From Chitinophagales bacterium (GTDB taxonomy: Bacteria > Bacteroidota > Bacteroidia > Chitinophagales > UBA2359): a stretch of DNA of 29,280 bases. Shown here piece by piece: positions 26,411 through 29,280 of the stretch (within the stretch, counting starts at the first letter, position 1; each line of letters begins with the position of its first letter). Below the pieces are notes generated by a model, which ran no database searches, was not told the origin of the DNA, and saw only the letters and a program-made list of their open reading frames with translations. The position numbers and the translations under genes were made by a program. The stretch spans positions 1 through 29,280 of the forward strand of contig JAHDDN010000013.1 in assembly GCA_020629335.1 (NCBI GenBank), written 5' to 3'.

Positions 26411-29056
26411 ATGAAGTCATTTTTTAAATGGGCTATTTTATCTAGCACAATGCTGATATGCTATCAAATAGACATGTCTGCACAGCTCTTCATTGATGTA
26501 AACTACGATGCAGATGAATTAGTAGATGTATTGGTAGGAGCAGGCTTAGAGGTTTCAAATGCAGATATGAACTGTCCTGATAATGCAAGAGCTTATTATC
26601 AAGTGCTAGATGGAGATACAAGCCTTGTATTTGACGAAGGTGTATTATTAACTTCAGGACAAGCGGCCTTGGCTAACGGTCCTAATGATAATGGTGGAGA
26701 TGGTATAGGTAATAATGGAACTTCTAATGATCCAGATTTGAATGCATTAGTTACAGGTTTTACAACGAATGATGTATGCGCCTTGACATTTGATTTTGTC
26801 CCAGCAGGTGATACACTAACCTTTCAATATGTATTCGGTTCTGAAGAATACCAAGAATGGGTTTGTTCAAGTTTTAATGATGTATTTGGCTTTTTTATTC
26901 AAGGAAACGAATATCCTTCTTATACTAATATAGCTTTAATCCCAGGATCTACGACTGCCGTTGCTATTAATACAATCAATGGTGGAGGTACTGGCGGTGG
27001 AGCTCAAGGTTGTATCTTTACTAATACGGACTATTATGTTGATAATGGAGATGGTTTTAATGCTGCATCTGGTGATCAAATTCAGTATGATGGCTTAACA
27101 GTAAAATTGACTGCCGCAGTAAGTGTAACACCTTGTGAGCAATACAGCTTTAAATTAGCGATTGCAGATGGAGGTGATACTGCACTCGATTCTGGAGTAT
27201 TCCTAGAGGCAGGCAGTTTCTCAACCAATGCGATCACAGTAGAAGCCGAAACTTCCCAACCTGATTTAACAACGAATGCCATCGAAGGCTGTGTGGATGG
27301 AGTCATCACTTTCTTATTAGAGAATGCAGTAACAGATACCACAGTCGTTTATTATGATATTTATGGCTCGGCAGAAAATGGGGTTGACTTTACAGCGATT
27401 CCCGACAGTACGATTATACTTCCGAATGATACTGCTGCAGTCATCTTGATTGAAAGTATTGATGATGGAATACAAGAAGGAGCAGAGTTCTTAGTCATTA
27501 GATTACGGAATGAAGGTTGCCAAGATTTACCATTAGATAGTGTCGAAATATTCATAGTTGATAATATTGTGGTTGAAGCAGAAGGCACGCCATTAGTAGG
27601 CTGTAAAGGTCAAGAATTTTATCTCTCAGCAACAGGAGCCCTCGATTTTGAATGGACACCTCCGCTTTATATAGATGATCCGCTAAGTGCCACACCTATA
27701 GTAACCCCCGAAGAATCCCTCACCTATCTGGTGACAGGGACCGTCGGTAATTGCTCAGATACAGATAGTGTAACGATTAGTGTCAATGATGATTTTAATC
27801 CTTTTGTCACTCCTGAGTTAGATATTTGCTCTGGAGGCTCAGTACAATTATTTGCAGAAGGAGGTGCTTTTTATAATTGGTGCTACTTTGATGAGAATGA
27901 AGATATACAATGTGGAGATGTTCCCAATTTAGATAATTCAAATATTGATATGCCAGTGATTTCTGGCATTACAGATACGACTCAATTAGCAGTAGTCATT
28001 ATTGATCTCACAGGTTGTAGAGATACACTATTGACAACCATTAATGTGGCTCCTGATCAATTCTTAACAGCGGCCGCAGATGCTGGTGAAGTCTGCCGAG
28101 GCAATAGCACGAATTTCCTAGCAGAGGGAGCCAATACTTATGAATGGTCTCCAGCAGAAGGTTTGAGCTGTACAGATTGTCCAAATCCAATCGCTACACC
28201 CGATCAAACCACCGTTTATACCGTAACAGGAACGATAGGTGTCGATTGTGTCAATACACAAAACCTTACCGTAAATGTAACAGAGTTTACGCTGGATGCA
28301 GGAGCTGATATTCAAGACTGTCTATTATTTGATGGCCTAATTGGTCGCCCAGAACAAGCAGGCTGGTCTTACGAATGGACACCAACAGATGGCTTGAGTG
28401 ATCCAAGCATAGCACAACCCAATTTGTTTTTGGAAGTGCAAAATCCTTCGATCCCACTCACACAAACTTATACCTTAACGGTGACAGATGATATAGGCTG
28501 TCAAGCCGCAGATGAAATTGATGTTTTCATCGCAGCGAACCCCACTATCATTGCCACAGCAACGGATACGATTATAGAAGGCGGAATTGCCCAATTATCG
28601 GCATCAGGCGCAGGAGAAAATGGTACTTACCAATGGTACGGCGATGATATCAATACGCCTAATGCTGAAAATACAAGCGCTCGTCCTACTAATACCGTAA
28701 CTTATACTGTAGAAGGAACAAATGAATTTGGTTGTAGTGAAGTAGCGGAGGTAACGATCATAGTAGTCGAGCCACCAAAGTTTATTGTCCCAAGCGCCTT
28801 TTCTCCAAATGGAGATGGTATCAATGATATACTTAGACCCCTTACTTATGATATTCAAGAATTAGTCAGTTATAGAATATTTGATCGTTGGGGGCAGGTC
28901 ATGTACGAAAACCCTGGAGATATCACTGAAGGTTGGGATGGTACACATAATGGGGAAGCTTTGCCAATGGGAGTATATGTATATTATATGGAGTATATTC
29001 CAAGAGGTACAGACGAAGTATTCATCCACAAAGGAAATGTAACAATTATTAGGTAA
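26411..29056 (+). CDS. Surface protein with choice-of-anchor L and T9SS type B sorting domains
   Basis: The 881-aa product has a signal peptide (about 1-25, ending SAQ). Residues about 30-270 form a choice-of-anchor L domain (NYDADELVDVLVGAG, GVLLTSGQA, QYVFGSEEYQEWV, NDVFGFF). A Calx-beta-like stretch (about 285-385) and several Ig/PKD-like domains follow, each marked by a V-TVTGT or TYTVEGT strand. The last ~90 residues (VPSAFSPNGDGINDIL, then FDRWGQVMYE and WDGTHNGEALPMGVYVY) are the gliding-motility-associated C-terminal domain, a T9SS type B sorting signal. It should be secreted or held at the cell surface, probably in adhesion or gliding. An in-frame TTG at 26405 exists, but the ATG at 26411 gives the better signal peptide. 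The stop codon lies within repeat B3. Confidence 0.94.
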   Translation: MKSFFKWAILSSTMLICYQIDMSAQLFIDVNYDADELVDVLVGAGLEVSNADMNCPDNARAYYQVLDGDTSLVFDEGVLLTSGQAALANGPNDNGGDGIGNNGTSNDPDLNALVTGFTTNDVCALTFDFVPAGDTLTFQYVFGSEEYQEWVCSSFNDVFGFFIQGNEYPSYTNIALIPGSTTAVAINTINGGGTGGGAQGCIFTNTDYYVDNGDGFNAASGDQIQYDGLTVKLTAAVSVTPCEQYSFKLAIADGGDTALDSGVFLEAGSFSTNAITVEAETSQPDLTTNAIEGCVDGVITFLLENAVTDTTVVYYDIYGSAENGVDFTAIPDSTIILPNDTAAVILIESIDDGIQEGAEFLVIRLRNEGCQDLPLDSVEIFIVDNIVVEAEGTPLVGCKGQEFYLSATGALDFEWTPPLYIDDPLSATPIVTPEESLTYLVTGTVGNCSDTDSVTISVNDDFNPFVTPELDICSGGSVQLFAEGGAFYNWCYFDENEDIQCGDVPNLDNSNIDMPVISGITDTTQLAVVIIDLTGCRDTLLTTINVAPDQFLTAAADAGEVCRGNSTNFLAEGANTYEWSPAEGLSCTDCPNPIATPDQTTVYTVTGTIGVDCVNTQNLTVNVTEFTLDAGADIQDCLLFDGLIGRPEQAGWSYEWTPTDGLSDPSIAQPNLFLEVQNPSIPLTQTYTLTVTDDIGCQAADEIDVFIAANPTIIATATDTIIEGGIAQLSASGAGENGTYQWYGDDINTPNAENTSARPTNTVTYTVEGTNEFGCSEVAEVTIIVVEPPKFIVPSAFSPNGDGINDILRPLTYDIQELVSYRIFDRWGQVMYENPGDITEGWDGTHNGEALPMGVYVYYMEYIPRGTDEVFIHKGNVTIIR

Positions 29057-29215
29057 GTACTTAAATGAAAATAATCGCTATTATATAATGAGTTTATTTT
29101 TATGCTGAACAAGGCATTTTTTTGACGGAATAGCAGCGCTATTACTAAAAAAAATAACGCAGTGCAGCTTAAAAATAAACCAATAAAAATATGATTATTT
29201 CTGTTTAAGTACTTA
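29054..29215. repeat. Family B palindromic element, copy B3 (162 bp)
   Basis: Long inverted repeat starting at the TAA stop of the 26411 gene; both ends read TAAGTACTTA, itself a palindrome. The centre is AATAGC-AGC-GCTATT (29129-29143). CAAGGC is 56 bases from the left end, AACGCAG about 56 from the right end. Internal A- and T-runs pair (ATTTTTTT with AAAAAAAAT). It ends 10 bases before the next start codon. Confidence 0.9.
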
Positions 29216-29225
29216 TCATTGCGAG

Positions 29226-29280
29226 ATGAAGCAATTATTAATCGCAGTTTCAGGAGCCAATGGTCAATTAGGAAGAGAAT
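29226..29280 (+). CDS. rfbD: Start of an RmlD-like dTDP-4-dehydrorhamnose reductase (cut by window end)
   Basis: Only 18 codons are visible: MKQLLIAVSGANGQLGRE. The GANGQLGRE cofactor loop at the very N-terminus is typical of RmlD/RfbD, which performs the last step of dTDP-L-rhamnose synthesis for surface polysaccharide. Other extended SDRs with a similar loop are possible. The rest lies outside the window. Confidence 0.72.
   Translation, partial: MKQLLIAVSGANGQLGRE

Overview
The window looks like chromosomal DNA from a low-to-moderate GC member of the phylum Bacteroidota, probably in or near the Saprospirales. The evidence is two large secreted proteins ending in type IX secretion (T9SS) sorting domains (type A at 716-4333, type B at 26411-29056), a choice-of-anchor L domain, promoters of the TAnnTTTG kind, few Shine-Dalgarno sites, and a ribosomal L20 carrying a long C-terminal tail. 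No rRNA, tRNA, CRISPR array, integrase, transposase or phage gene was seen.

Layout. 1-715: a 24-bp tandem repeat, a structured dispersed repeat and an AT-rich leader. 716-4333: T9SS-exported multidomain protein. 4460-6007 (-): helical-repeat protein. 6407-7647 (-): rpmI and rplT, with L20 fused to a helix-hairpin-helix domain. 8311-13086: 1591-aa secreted protein of unknown function. 13379-14849: M48 metalloprotease lipoprotein and a methyltransferase-fold protein, nearly abutting. 15189-15878: secreted helical-repeat protein. 15920-16732 (-): proC, divergent from fadH (16825-18855). 19147-20520 (-): membrane histidine kinase. 20868-21176 (-): small Cys-pair protein. 21521-24557: a tight operon of flavin monooxygenase, epimerase-type SDR and classical SDR. 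24729-25793: arginyl-tRNA-protein transferase-like gene. 26411-29056: surface protein with choice-of-anchor L and T9SS type B domains. 29226-end: the start of an RmlD-like gene.

The most unusual content is in the gaps. Two families of structured repeats recur. Family A has five complete copies of 217-230 bp (243-471, 7882-8098, 13127-13356, 18920-19141, 25838-26064) and a 5' fragment at 139-242. Its closing stem and a second stem keep their pairing although their bases differ between copies. Family B has three copies of 160-162 bp (21326-21485, 26223-26384, 29054-29215). Each is one long imperfect inverted repeat centred exactly on a hairpin with an AGC loop, with stem bases changing in pairs between copies. 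Neither family carries a gene. Both look like folded single-stranded DNA or RNA elements and are the best candidates for something undescribed; their mobility and function are inference only.

The genes are mostly housekeeping or metabolic (translation, proline synthesis, fatty-acid or flavin redox chemistry) and cell-surface functions. They do not form one pathway across the window; the clearest functional unit is the three-gene redox operon at 21521-24557.
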